This document shows positions 35,492-44,694 of a stretch of 64,000 nt of DNA, piece after piece. The position numbers and the translations under genes are program-made. Source of the DNA: Kiloniellaceae bacterium (lineage in GTDB: Bacteria; Pseudomonadota; Alphaproteobacteria; Kiloniellales; Kiloniellaceae); the NCBI GenBank assembly GCA_009377535.1, contig WHTV01000010.1:1-64000 (forward strand). The letters are read 5' to 3'. Every line of letters begins with the position of its first letter. Within the stretch, counting starts at the first letter, position 1. The notes beneath the pieces are model-generated. The model was not told the origin of the DNA, did no database searches, and worked only from the letters and a program-made list of their open reading frames with translations.

Positions 35492-36274
35492 CTACTGCGC
35501 CATCCAGCCGCCGTCGATGGACAGCGGGGCGCCGGTGATCTGGTCGGCCGAGGCCGAGCAGAGGAAGGCGGCGAGGCCGCCGATCTGCTCGGGCGTCGAG
35601 AAATCCTTCGAGGGCGTCTTCTCCGCCACCATCTCCAGCTTCGTCTCCTCGTAGCTCCGGCCGGTGGCCGCGGCGCGGTCCTCGATCTGCTTCTTTACCA
35701 AGGGCGTCAGCACCCAGCCGGGGCAGATGGCGTTGCAGGTGACGCCATGGTCGGCGATCTCCAGGCCGATCACCTTGGTGAGGCCGACGATGCCGTGCTT
35801 GGCCGCCACATAGGCCGATTTCTCGGCCGAGGCGGAGAGGCCATGGGCCGAGGCGATGTTGATGATGCGGCCCCAGCCCGTCTTGCGCATGGCCGGCAGG
35901 GCGGCCTTGGTGGCGTGGAAGGCGGCCGAGAGGTTGATGGCGATGACGGCGTCCCAGCGCTCGTCGGGGAATTCCTCGATCGGCGCCACGTACTGGATGC
36001 CGGCGTTGTTCACCAGCACGTCGATTGCACCGAATTCATCTTGGGCCTGCTTCACCAGGCGGGCGATCTCCGCCGGTTGCGACATGTCGGCGCCGTCGTA
36101 GCGAACGGTGACGCCGTTCTGCGCCGCGATCTCGCCGCGCAGCTTCTCGATGGCGGCGGCCTCGCCGAAGCCGTTGAGGACGATGTTCGCCCCCTGGGCG
36201 GCCAGCGCCTCGGCGATGCCCTGCCCGATGCCGCTGGTCGAACCGGTGACCAGGGCAGTCTTTCCTTTCAGCAT
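35492..36274 (-). CDS. bdhA: 3-hydroxybutyrate dehydrogenase
   Basis: 260-residue short-chain dehydrogenase. NAD motif TGSTSGIGQGIA, NNAGIQYVAP, catalytic Ser in NIASAHGL and Tyr/Lys in YVAAKHG, and the family-specific C-terminal tail SIDGGWMAQ. It interconverts D-3-hydroxybutyrate and acetoacetate, linked to polyhydroxybutyrate turnover. It stands downstream of an AEC transporter, 44 bases away. Confidence 0.93.
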   Translation of the reverse strand: MLKGKTALVTGSTSGIGQGIAEALAAQGANIVLNGFGEAAAIEKLRGEIAAQNGVTVRYDGADMSQPAEIARLVKQAQDEFGAIDVLVNNAGIQYVAPIEEFPDERWDAVIAINLSAAFHATKAALPAMRKTGWGRIINIASAHGLSASAEKSAYVAAKHGIVGLTKVIGLEIADHGVTCNAICPGWVLTPLVKKQIEDRAAATGRSYEETKLEMVAEKTPSKDFSTPEQIGGLAAFLCSASADQITGAPLSIDGGWMAQ

Positions 36275-36318
36275 GATCTCTGTCCTCTGGAATCTCGCGT
36301 CACTCTACAACAAGGTCG

Positions 36319-37254
36319 CTACAGCGCCGGTTTCAAGAAGGCAAGCAGCAGCGACAGCGTCACCACCGACACGGCTGTGGAAATCAGCACCGCCGAGGCC
36401 GAGCGCCCGAGGTAGAGATCGTACTGCCGCGCCATGATGAAGACGTTGGCGCCGGAGGGGCAGGCGGCGGTCAGGATCGCCACCGCCGCCGCCAGCGGCG
36501 GCAGGTCGAAGACGTAGAGGGCGAAGACCGCCATGACGGCAGGGTGGCCCACAAGCTTCATCGCCACGATGCCGAAGGTTTCCTTCAGATCGCCGCTGAT
36601 CTTGAAGACGGCGAGCGAGGCGCCGAGGGCAAAGAGCGCGCAAGGCGCCGCGGCACCGCCCAGCAGCGCCAGGAAGCGCTCCCCGGCGCCGGGCAGCGGC
36701 AGGCCGCTTTGTCCGTAGGCGATGCCCGCCAGCGGCGCCAGGATGATGGGATTGAGGGCCAGGGACTTCGCGGTGTTGAGGGCCAGCCTGCGCCAGCGCT
36801 GCCCGGCGCCCAGCGCCACCTCGATGAGGACCGTGACGACCGGGAAGATCAACACCGCATGGAAGGTGATGATCAGCATGAGCTGCCGGCCCGCCTCCTC
36901 GCCCAGGGCGGTGAAGACCAGCGGGATGGCCAGCAGCACGGTATTGGAAAACACCGTGCCCATGCCGAAAAGCACCCGTTCCGCCGGACCGGTGCGGAAC
37001 AGCAGGCGGGCGACCAGCAGGGCCAGCAGGAAGGTGGTCAGCACCGCGCTGAAGTAGGCAGCAACAATGGTGAACTCGATGGGACCGGCGCCGCGGGCCA
37101 TGGCGCGGAACAGCAGCGCCGGAATGGCGAAATAGAAGACGAAGGTGCTGAGACCCTTGATCGCCTCCTCGCTCATCCAGTTCTTGCGGCCGACCACATA
37201 GCCGCAGAGGACCAGGCCGAAGACCGGCAGGACCGTCTCTAGAATGGCTTGCAT
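36319..37254 (-). CDS. AEC family (auxin efflux carrier-like) transporter
   Basis: 311 residues, about ten membrane segments. Starts MQAILETVLPVFGLVLCGYV; the mid part NPIILAPLAGIAYG and C-terminal TAACPSGANVFIMARQY are family hallmarks. Members export organic acids such as malate, or auxin. The longer in-frame start at 37371 is not hydrophobic and is rejected. The tight link with bdhA hints at a short organic acid. Confidence 0.9.
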   Translation of the reverse strand: MQAILETVLPVFGLVLCGYVVGRKNWMSEEAIKGLSTFVFYFAIPALLFRAMARGAGPIEFTIVAAYFSAVLTTFLLALLVARLLFRTGPAERVLFGMGTVFSNTVLLAIPLVFTALGEEAGRQLMLIITFHAVLIFPVVTVLIEVALGAGQRWRRLALNTAKSLALNPIILAPLAGIAYGQSGLPLPGAGERFLALLGGAAAPCALFALGASLAVFKISGDLKETFGIVAMKLVGHPAVMAVFALYVFDLPPLAAAVAILTAACPSGANVFIMARQYDLYLGRSASAVLISTAVSVVTLSLLLAFLKPAL

Positions 37255-37334
37255 GGATCGTAGGACAGAAGACCGAAGGTGAGGAAGGCCGGGCCTGGCA
37301 AAGCGGGTGGAGGCGGCGCCCAGGATAGTCCACA

Positions 37335-37559
37335 ATGGCCGGCATGGAAGAAAAACTCTTGGCCTGGGCAATCCTCGGCTTGGGCTGGCTGCTGCCGCTC
37401 CTGCACGTGACGCTGTCGCCGCGCGGCGGCAGCTGGACGCCGCCGCCCGGCAGCAGCTGCCCCTTAGGTCCCCGGGTCGGCTGGATCGTGCTCGTGCTGC
37501 TGCTCGGCCCCGTCGGCTGGCTGCTGTTCTGGCGCAGCCGGCGCCGGCTCAGAACCTAG
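37335..37559 (+). CDS. Small two-helix membrane protein (PLD nuclease N-terminal-like)
   Basis: 74 residues, two membrane helices (about 9-26 and 47-66). WIVLVLLLGPVGWLLFWRSR is the GP-G-W pattern of the PLDNc_N family, found at the N-terminus of cardiolipin synthases and as stand-alone short proteins. ATG 37335 or 37344 are both possible. Confidence 0.7.
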   Translation: MAGMEEKLLAWAILGLGWLLPLLHVTLSPRGGSWTPPPGSSCPLGPRVGWIVLVLLLGPVGWLLFWRSRRRLRT

Positions 37560-37568
37560 AGCGGATCG

Positions 37569-37727
37569 TCAGCGCGACCGCGCCGTGTACCAGACGGCCA
37601 CCGCGACCGGGATCGCCAGCGCGACCCAGGAAACCACGTCGCCAATGCCGTCGCTGAACAGCGCGGCGAGCAGGCCGACGATGCTGAGCAGCCCCAGGGC
37701 CAGAGGGGCCTGCCAGACCGGGCTCAC
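37569..37727 (-). CDS. Tiny membrane protein after PepSY gene
   Basis: 52 residues starting GTG 37727, overlapping the PepSY stop as GTGA. Residues form two hydrophobic helices: PLALGLLSIVGLLAALF and VVSWVALAIPVAVAVWY. It ends YTARSR. It is too short for routine gene finding but the overlap, hydrophobicity and GC-rich third positions support it. Its role beside a PepSY iron-uptake protein is unknown. Confidence 0.65.
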   Translation of the reverse strand: MSPVWQAPLALGLLSIVGLLAALFSDGIGDVVSWVALAIPVAVAVWYTARSR

Positions 37728-38872
37728 GCGGCTTCGCCATGTCGGCCGGCCTCAGCAACGTACTGCGCCTCGAAGGTGACGTTGCGCCGCTTCACCCAGA
37801 GATAGAGCCCGCTGACCAGCACCACGATGGTGATGAGATCGAGGATGGCCCACAGCACCTTCAGCGGCATGCCGCCATAGTCGCCGAAGTGGAGCGGCTG
37901 GGAAATCAGCAGCGTCGCCACATACCACGGCAGCTCGCGGCTATCGACGGCCGCCCCGCTGGCCCCGTCGATCAGGACCGGCTTCAGCAGCCGCTCGGTC
38001 CACGGCGTCGGCCCCCGCATGAAGGCGACGAAGTGATCGGGACTGGCGAACGCGGTGCCGGGAAAGGCCATGAAGGAGAGTTCCCGTTCCGGCTCGGCGT
38101 CCCGCGCCGCTGTCAGCGCGCGATCGACCCCGCCGGTCCCGGGATAGGGTGCCGTGGCGGGATTCTCCGACACCATCGCCGCCAGCTCGGTCACTTGCCA
38201 GTAGCCCGCGATGGGGATCGCCAGCGTATTGATCGTGCCCGTGATGCCGACGACGAGCAGCCAGGCGAGCGTGACGATGCCCAGGAGGTTGTGCAGGTCG
38301 AGCCACCATACCCGTCCGGAGCGCCGGCGCCTGAGAGCTCCAAATTTCAGCTTGCGCATGAACGGCCCGTAGAGCACTGCGCCGGACACCAGGGAGGCGG
38401 CGAGCAACAGTCCCATCACGCCGAGGAAGAGCGTGCCCGGCAGGCCGGCGAAGAGATCGAGGTGCAGCCGCAACAGGATGTACATGATCCCCTGGCGCAG
38501 CGGATACTCGTGCAGGTAGGCGCCACTGCGCGCATCATAGCTCAGAAAGGCCGAGGCCTCCGGTGCAGCGGCGGTCTCGCCGAGAATGACCGTCCACAGA
38601 TCCGGCTCGTCCGCATCACTGACCACGAACTGCACCGCATCGCCGGGCCGGCGCGCGGCCGCATCGGCAACGATGTCGTCGAGGCGGGCCCGCTCCCCCG
38701 TCTCCGGCAGCTCGGGCGGATCGACGCTGTAGCCCAGTGCATGGTCGATCTCATGGGAGAAGATCAGCGGCAGGCCGGTGAGGCACAGCAGCAGCAGAAA
38801 GACGGTCGAGATCAGGCTCGTCCACTTGTGGACGATGTACCAGCGCTTGACGGCCGTCGCGGTGAGCGCCAT
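37724..38872 (-). CDS. PepSY-TM protein (siderophore reductase-like)
   Basis: 382 residues from ATG 38872, which overlaps the TonB receptor stop. Four membrane segments (about 15-38, 143-166, 196-219, 338-361) and His residues in HKWTSL, HEIDHALG and DLHNLLG, as in PepSY_TM proteins. Such proteins (FsrB/PiuB-like) are encoded with siderophore receptors and are thought to reduce ferric complexes in the periplasm. A tiny membrane gene follows by overlap. Confidence 0.9.
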   Translation of the reverse strand: MALTATAVKRWYIVHKWTSLISTVFLLLLCLTGLPLIFSHEIDHALGYSVDPPELPETGERARLDDIVADAAARRPGDAVQFVVSDADEPDLWTVILGETAAAPEASAFLSYDARSGAYLHEYPLRQGIMYILLRLHLDLFAGLPGTLFLGVMGLLLAASLVSGAVLYGPFMRKLKFGALRRRRSGRVWWLDLHNLLGIVTLAWLLVVGITGTINTLAIPIAGYWQVTELAAMVSENPATAPYPGTGGVDRALTAARDAEPERELSFMAFPGTAFASPDHFVAFMRGPTPWTERLLKPVLIDGASGAAVDSRELPWYVATLLISQPLHFGDYGGMPLKVLWAILDLITIVVLVSGLYLWVKRRNVTFEAQYVAEAGRHGEAA

Positions 38873-41304
38873 CAGAACCTCATCTCGAGCCCGACACCGA
38901 AGGTCCTCGGCGGCAGGAGGTTCGCGACATCGTCCGCCGAGGTGGCGCCAGGCTCGAGGTAGATCGGCTCCTTGCTGTCGAAGATGTTGTGGACGAAGGC
39001 GAAGACCCGCAGATCGCCCCACTCGTTGGCAATGCGGTAGCCGAGCTTCGAATTGACGACGACATAGGGGTCGGTCTTGCCGCGCGGATCATTGTTGATG
39101 CTGGAGTAGTAGGCGTCCGAGAAGCGCGCGTCGGCGGAGAACTCGATGCCGCTGTCGTGCTTGTAGACGAGGCCGACGTTGCTGGTGAAGGCCGGCGCCT
39201 GCGCCAGATCGTTTCCCTCGATGCCCGAGCCGGGGTACTTGCTCACCTCCGTCTGCAGAAGGCCCAGGTCGGCAAAGAGCTCCAGCTCGGGCGCCGCCAG
39301 CCAGCGCGCGCCGACTTCAGCGCCGTAAGTCACCGCCCTGTCGGCATTGCGCACCACGACGGACCACACTGCAGGATCCGGGTTGAGGTCGAAGGGAAGC
39401 TGCATGTCCTCATAGTCGGAGTAGAACACGTTGGCGGTCAGGCTCAGGGTGTCGTCCAGCAGGTCCGCCCGCGCATAGCCCTCGTAGGTCCAGACGTATT
39501 CGGAGTCGAAGGTGTAGCTCTCGAAGGGCGGGTTGTAGGTGAAGCCTGCGCCGCCGCCGTTGTAGCCGCGCGAGACCATCGCACCGACGGTCAGCTCGTC
39601 GGTGGCGTGCCAGGCGACGCCGACCTTCGGCAGGAAAGCCGTGTAGGTTTCGTCGAGATCGATGTTGAAGATGCCGGCACCGCCCGTGCGCTCGCGCCGC
39701 TCCTGCTCGACCCGCGCGCCGATCGTGAGATCGACCTCGTCGAGGAGGGCATAGGTCGCCTCGCCGAAGGCGGCAACGGTCGATGTCTGGTCGTCGAACG
39801 TGCCCGGCGCCGGAAAATCGATGAACTCGTCCTGAGAGGCGCGGAAGAAGTAGAGCCCGGCCAAGCCATTGAGGCGGCCGCCCACGCCGGAGAAGCGCAA
39901 CCGCGGTTCCGCGACGAACTCTTGCCCGTCCACCTCCACGTTGCCGAGTCCGACCGGCGCGTGCCGCTCGACATGCGTGTCGCTCACGGAAGCCGTGGTC
40001 TCCAGGGTGAAGCTGTCGGACAGTTCCCAGCTGGCGTCGATGGTCCCGCTGGTCGCGCTGGGCGCGAAGATCGGCATCTCAGGCGTTGAGCTGACGTGTT
40101 CATCGAAGGGGCGCGCGACGAACTCGGCCTGCGGCCCGGAGGTTTCCGAATGGCTCACCGTCACCAGCGCGGAGAACGCCTCGAGCGCCGCCGGCTCGAT
40201 CAGCAGCTTGGCGCGCAGCGTCGTCTGCTCGAACTCGTCCGGGTCGAAGCGGCCGAAGGGGACGAAGTGAACGTTGCTCTCGCTCTGCTGGCGGTCCACG
40301 GCGACCCGGAAGGCCACCTGGTCCTCGATGATCGGCGCCGACACGAAGGCGGCGGCCTGTCGGCTGTTCAGGCTGCCGGCGACCGCCCGCCCGCCGGCCT
40401 CGAAGTCGTAGGTCGGATCCTTGGTCTTGACGGCTACGGTACCGGCGATGGAATTGCGCCCCTGCAAGGTGCTCTGCGGTCCACGCAGCACCTCGACCTG
40501 CTCGACATCCCACAGCGAGACGTCGCCGAACACCACCTCGTTGTAGCTCAAGGGCCGCCCATCGACCTGGATGTTCAGGCGCGGCCGCGTCCCGGCGAAG
40601 AAGGCATCGGCGCCCTGAGCTGGGCCGGTGCCATCGACGCCGCGCACCGCCGGGGCGAAGTTGTTGGTGCCGCTCGTCGTGACGTTGGGCACCCGCTCCA
40701 GGACGTCGTTGGCCGTGTCGAGCCCGGGCCTGTCCTCGACGTCCGCGGAATCGTAGACAGCGACACTCGACGCGGTGTCGCGGAGCGAGCGCGCCGTCCG
40801 CTCGGCGGTGACGACCACCGGCTCCAGCACGGTTGCGCCGGACCCGCTCTCCGCGGGCACGCGCGACAGGGCGATCGTGTCCGACGACGCATGGCTGTAG
40901 GTCAGCCCGGTCCCCGCCAGCAGCAACTCCAGGGCCTGCTCGGGGCGATGGAATCCGCGCACCCCTGGTGTCGTCAGGCCGGCCGTGAGAGGGGCCGGAT
41001 AGAGCAGCTGAAGATCGGCCTGCTGGGAGAACGCCAGGAGGGCGGCTTCGAGGTCGCCGGGCGGGACGTCGAAGCGCTGCTCGCCGGCCGCCTGTGCCAG
41101 CTGAACCGGGGCGCTGTCGGCCCGCAGCGCAGGGCCCGGCTCGAGGGTCTGCCGGTCGCGCCGCCATTCCTGCGCGGTCGCCTCAGACGCCGTGCCGAGA
41201 GCGGCGGCGGAAACGGCTGCCGCCAGCCCCGCGGCGAGCCTCCGCCGGCCTTTCCGGCTGTCCCCGACCAGCCCGATGCAACCCTTCCTGCTCCCTGCCT
41301 TCAC
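38872..41304 (-). CDS. TonB-dependent transducer receptor (FecA type)
   Basis: 810-residue outer-membrane receptor. After a signal peptide (about 20-45) lies an STN domain (about 75-140; DVPPGDLEAALLAFS, GVRGFHRPEQALELLL), the periplasmic signalling module of FecA-type receptors. Then come a TonB-box-like EPVVVTAERTA, a plug with RGVDGTGP and VEVLRGPQSTL, and a beta barrel ending in GLEMRF with terminal Phe. With FecI and FecR upstream it would sense its own ligand, probably a ferric siderophore. Confidence 0.94.
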   Translation of the reverse strand: MKAGSRKGCIGLVGDSRKGRRRLAAGLAAAVSAAALGTASEATAQEWRRDRQTLEPGPALRADSAPVQLAQAAGEQRFDVPPGDLEAALLAFSQQADLQLLYPAPLTAGLTTPGVRGFHRPEQALELLLAGTGLTYSHASSDTIALSRVPAESGSGATVLEPVVVTAERTARSLRDTASSVAVYDSADVEDRPGLDTANDVLERVPNVTTSGTNNFAPAVRGVDGTGPAQGADAFFAGTRPRLNIQVDGRPLSYNEVVFGDVSLWDVEQVEVLRGPQSTLQGRNSIAGTVAVKTKDPTYDFEAGGRAVAGSLNSRQAAAFVSAPIIEDQVAFRVAVDRQQSESNVHFVPFGRFDPDEFEQTTLRAKLLIEPAALEAFSALVTVSHSETSGPQAEFVARPFDEHVSSTPEMPIFAPSATSGTIDASWELSDSFTLETTASVSDTHVERHAPVGLGNVEVDGQEFVAEPRLRFSGVGGRLNGLAGLYFFRASQDEFIDFPAPGTFDDQTSTVAAFGEATYALLDEVDLTIGARVEQERRERTGGAGIFNIDLDETYTAFLPKVGVAWHATDELTVGAMVSRGYNGGGAGFTYNPPFESYTFDSEYVWTYEGYARADLLDDTLSLTANVFYSDYEDMQLPFDLNPDPAVWSVVVRNADRAVTYGAEVGARWLAAPELELFADLGLLQTEVSKYPGSGIEGNDLAQAPAFTSNVGLVYKHDSGIEFSADARFSDAYYSSINNDPRGKTDPYVVVNSKLGYRIANEWGDLRVFAFVHNIFDSKEPIYLEPGATSADDVANLLPPRTFGVGLEMRF

Positions 41305-41483
41305 CTTCAGCTCCCCCTTGGCCCAACCAATCCCCTTGTCCGGCGCGCCGCCTGTGCTCCAGGCGGCGCTGGACGTTCCGACTGGTTAGACCGGTCGAGG
41401 TGCCGATCTCCTGACCTGCCCGGGAGAAGAAACTGCTGCAAGGCCGGCTGCGCTTGCCGGCGCCGCTGCAGTCGTTGGAGCCG

Positions 41484-42515
41484 TCACTCCCTGCCGCGCA
41501 GCAGAGTGAGGTAGGCCGTGAGGTGAATGACGTCGACGGGCAGCGTGCTCTCGATGGCCGCCAGCGCCCGATCGGTATCGGCGAGGCTCACCACGCCGCT
41601 GAATCGTTCGTCTGCAGCCTTGCCGCTGAGGAGGACAATGGTGCCGGGCCGGTAGCGGTCGAGTTCCGCCACGACGGCGCGCAGGGGACGATTGGCGAAA
41701 ACAAGCTTCCCCTGCCGCCAGGCGGTCAGCGTCTCCACCGTCGCCGCGACCGGAACTCCGCGCCCGCTTGCGGTTTGGCGCAAGGCCTCGCCTGGCCCCA
41801 GGATGACGCTGTGCCCGCTTTGCGGAGCCGCGACCCCGGGCGAGATTGCAACGCGGCCTTCAGCCACCGCCACCGTCATCGCCGCCTCCTCGCTCCGCAC
41901 GTTGAAGGCCGTGCCGACCGCACGGGCGACGCCACCGGCGGTGACGACTTCGAAGGGCCGGCGCTGGTCGCGGGCCACGGTGAAGAAGGCTTCCCCGCGG
42001 TACAGCCGGACAACGCGGCGGTCGCCGGCAAACGCGACTCCCATGGCCGTGTCGGTGTTGAGATGGACCACCGAGCCGTCGGCGAGCGTGACCTCGCGCG
42101 TTTCGCCGACGGCGGTCGCGTGGTCGGCCCGCAGGCGGTCGTAGCCGCCGAGGCTCCAAAGCCCCCAGACGGCCATCAGCAGCAGGCAGGCGGCGAGGAC
42201 GGCATAGCGCCTGATGCCGGGACGGCGGATGATCGGCCGGATCGACGGTTTGGCGCGCGCGCTATGACCAGTCCTGCCGTTCGCTTCGCGGGCCGGGCGC
42301 GGATCGGGAATGCCGGCGAGCTCGACCCACAGGGTCTCGACCTGTGCATAGGCATCCCGGTGCGCCGGATCGCCCTCGAGCCAGACCCGGAAGGCGCGCC
42401 GCTCCGCGTCGGTCGCAGCGTCGGCAGACATGCGCACGAACCAGGTCGTCGCCGTCTCGGTGACGGCCTCGTCGTGCGCACCGCTTCCCACGGATCGTTT
42501 CTCGGGCTTCGTCAT
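41484..42515 (-). CDS. FecR-type anti-sigma factor
   Basis: 343 residues from ATG 42515. N-terminal DUF4880 (ATTWFVRMSADAATDAERRA), one membrane helix (about 106-124), FecR domain with LADGSVVHLNTDTAM and GEAFFTVARD (about 150-200), and a C-terminal secretin/STN-like part (FSGVVSLADTDRALAAIE). It passes the signal from the receptor STN domain to the ECF sigma factor. The order fecI-fecR-receptor is classical. The 178 bases before the receptor are free of genes. Confidence 0.93.
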   Translation of the reverse strand: MTKPEKRSVGSGAHDEAVTETATTWFVRMSADAATDAERRAFRVWLEGDPAHRDAYAQVETLWVELAGIPDPRPAREANGRTGHSARAKPSIRPIIRRPGIRRYAVLAACLLLMAVWGLWSLGGYDRLRADHATAVGETREVTLADGSVVHLNTDTAMGVAFAGDRRVVRLYRGEAFFTVARDQRRPFEVVTAGGVARAVGTAFNVRSEEAAMTVAVAEGRVAISPGVAAPQSGHSVILGPGEALRQTASGRGVPVAATVETLTAWRQGKLVFANRPLRAVVAELDRYRPGTIVLLSGKAADERFSGVVSLADTDRALAAIESTLPVDVIHLTAYLTLLRGRE

Positions 42516-42641
42516 CCTGCCATGCTGCCAGCCATGTCGCGGCGCTGCCCCCTGCTCCGGCACGAGCGGACCGCGTCGGCGATCGCTGCTTCTATTCTAG
42601 ACCGGGCGAAGCGCGCGAGTCCTGACCCGTTAAAGCACCAA

Positions 42642-43160
42642 TCATTCGCCGTCGGCGTCTAGACGCCGACGGCAGTGCATCAACGCCTTGATGATGTGTT
42701 TCTCGACCATGTTGCGGGAAATGCCAAGACGCACGGCGATCTCGGCATTGCCGAGCCCGTCGAGGCGGCTCATGAGAAACACCTCGCGGCAGCGCGCCGG
42801 CAACGCGTCGACCACGGCCGCCAGGGCACGCAGGCGGCAGCGGGCCATGGCCTCGGCCTCTGCGTCGGGCCGTGCGCAGGCGGCGCTCTCCGGTACGGGG
42901 CCGCCCTCGACCGTGCCGCGGCGCCTCTGCTCCAAGGCCAGACGGTCGCGCGCCGCGTTGGCGGCCACCTGGAAGAGGTAGGCGCGGGGGTTGGCCGGGG
43001 CCTGCCGCGGCGCGTAGCGGATGAGCCGCAGGTAGGCATCCTGCGCCACGTCGGCGGCGGCGTCCTCGCAGCGCAGCAGACGAAGCAGGAAGCGACGCAG
43101 CGCGTCGTGGTGGCGGAGGTACAGCTCCTCGACCACCAGCTGCTGCGCCAACATCCTCAT
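42642..43160 (-). CDS. ECF sigma factor, FecI type
   Basis: 172 residues. Region 2: DAAADVAQDAYLRLI and PRAYLFQVAANAARDRL. Region 4: LPARCREVFLMSRLDGLGNAEIAVRLGISRNMVEKHI. It directs RNA polymerase to the receptor gene when FecR signals. ATG 43160 or 43154 are both plausible. A Fur-like box lies about 57 bases upstream. Confidence 0.94.
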   Translation of the reverse strand: MRMLAQQLVVEELYLRHHDALRRFLLRLLRCEDAAADVAQDAYLRLIRYAPRQAPANPRAYLFQVAANAARDRLALEQRRRGTVEGGPVPESAACARPDAEAEAMARCRLRALAAVVDALPARCREVFLMSRLDGLGNAEIAVRLGISRNMVEKHIIKALMHCRRRLDADGE

Positions 43161-43216
43161 CGACCACCCCTCCGGCGCCCCGTGGCGGGGCCCTCCCTAG
43201 CGAGGCCCGACAATAG

Positions 43217-43238
43217 TGCGATTGAGATGCATTTGCAA
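43217..43238. promoter_or_regulatory. Fur-like box upstream of fecI
   Basis: TGCGATTGAGATGCATTTGCAA approximates an alphaproteobacterial Fur site (GCAAATGAGAATCATTTGC type) with imperfect left half. It sits between fecI and the TRAP genes in the 133-base gap. This would repress the fec unit when iron is plentiful. Confidence 0.45.
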
Positions 43239-43293
43239 TAAGGTCGGGCAAGACGCCCCCGGCGGTCCGGCTTGCCCGCAACCCGAGGCCCGC

Positions 43294-44691
43294 TTAGTTC
43301 ACCGTTTGCGGTCCCATCAGCGTGTTCGGCAGCCAGGTCGAGATCGCGGGCACGTAGGTGATGAGGATCAGGAAGACGAAGAGGATGCCGAGCCACGGCA
43401 GGGCGGCGCGCACCACCTGCATCACCGACATGCCGGTAATGCCCGAGGTGACGAAGAGGTTGAGGCCGACCGGCGGCGTGATCATGCCGATCTCCATGTT
43501 CACCACCATGATGATGCCGAGATGGATCGGATCGATGCCCATCTCGATGGCGATGGGGAAGACCACCGGCGCGACGATGAGCAGCAGGCCGGAGGGTTCC
43601 ATGAACTGGCCGCCCAGCAGCAGCAGCACGTTCACCACGACGAGGAACATCCAGGGCGTCAGTCCCGCCGTGATGAAGGCCTCGGTGATCGCCTGCGGCA
43701 CGCGCTCGGTGGTCAGCACATGGGCGAAGAGCAAGGCGTTGGCGATGATGAACATCAGCATCAAGGTGACCTTGCCCGCGTCCAGCATGGTCTTCTGGGT
43801 GTCGCGGTGGAAGAGGGCGGGCACCAGGGCCAGGGTCATGCGAAAGGCGTTACGCCCGACCGCCCCTCCCAGCCCCTCGCCTTCCTTGTGCCAGGGCACG
43901 TCCTTCAACGGCCCCATGTCGCGGTAGATGAACAGCGCGATGAAGAAGGCATAGACCGCCGCCACCGCCGCCGCCTCGGTCGGCGTGAAGATGCCGCCGT
44001 AGATGCCGCCGAGGATGATGACGATGAGGAAAAGCCCCCAGGCCGCATCCAGCGAGGCACTGAAGATCTCGCGGAAACCGGCCCAGGGCTGGGCCGGCAG
44101 TTTCTTGACGCGGGCGGCGACGTAGATGCCGATCATCAGCATGAGGCCGGCGACCGCGCCTGGAATGACTCCGGCCAGGAACATCCGCCCGACGGAAACG
44201 TCGGTCGCCGCGGCGTAGACCACCATGACGATGGAGGGCGGGATCAGGATGCCGAGCGTGCCGGCGTTGCAGATGACGCCGGCAGCGAAGTCGCGGGTGT
44301 AGCCGGCCTGGCGCATGCCGCCGATGACGATGGAGCCGATCGCCACCACGGTGGCCGGCGAGGAGCCGCTCAGCGCGGCGAACATCATGCAGGCGAAGAC
44401 ACCGGCCATGGCGAGGCCGCCGCGGAACGAGCCGACCACGGCGATGGAAAAGCGGATGATGCGCTGGGCCACGCCGCCGGTCGACAGGAAGGCCGAGGAC
44501 AGAATGAAAAAGGGGATCGCCAGCAGCGTATAGTGCTCCTGCGCCTCGAACAGCTTCAGGGCGATGGAGGCCAGCGAGTCGTTGGAGAAGATCAGCAGGA
44601 AGAGCACGCTCGACAGGCCGAGCGCGACGGCGATCGGCAGGCCGATGACCAAAAGGAACAGCACCATGGCAAAGAGCAGCAGCGGTTCCAT
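43294..44691 (-). CDS. dctM: TRAP transporter large permease DctM
   Basis: 465 residues with about 12 membrane segments. Family motifs: FSIAVVGSFRGGLAMAGVFA, GSSPATVVAIGSI, and GMITPPVGLNLFV (about residues 394-406). It imports a C4-dicarboxylate or related acid with sodium, using DctQ and DctP. It is the last gene of dctPQM, three bases after dctQ. Confidence 0.94.
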   Translation of the reverse strand: MEPLLLFAMVLFLLVIGLPIAVALGLSSVLFLLIFSNDSLASIALKLFEAQEHYTLLAIPFFILSSAFLSTGGVAQRIIRFSIAVVGSFRGGLAMAGVFACMMFAALSGSSPATVVAIGSIVIGGMRQAGYTRDFAAGVICNAGTLGILIPPSIVMVVYAAATDVSVGRMFLAGVIPGAVAGLMLMIGIYVAARVKKLPAQPWAGFREIFSASLDAAWGLFLIVIILGGIYGGIFTPTEAAAVAAVYAFFIALFIYRDMGPLKDVPWHKEGEGLGGAVGRNAFRMTLALVPALFHRDTQKTMLDAGKVTLMLMFIIANALLFAHVLTTERVPQAITEAFITAGLTPWMFLVVVNVLLLLGGQFMEPSGLLLIVAPVVFPIAIEMGIDPIHLGIIMVVNMEIGMITPPVGLNLFVTSGITGMSVMQVVRAALPWLGILFVFLILITYVPAISTWLPNTLMGPQTVN

Positions 44692-44694
44692 GGG

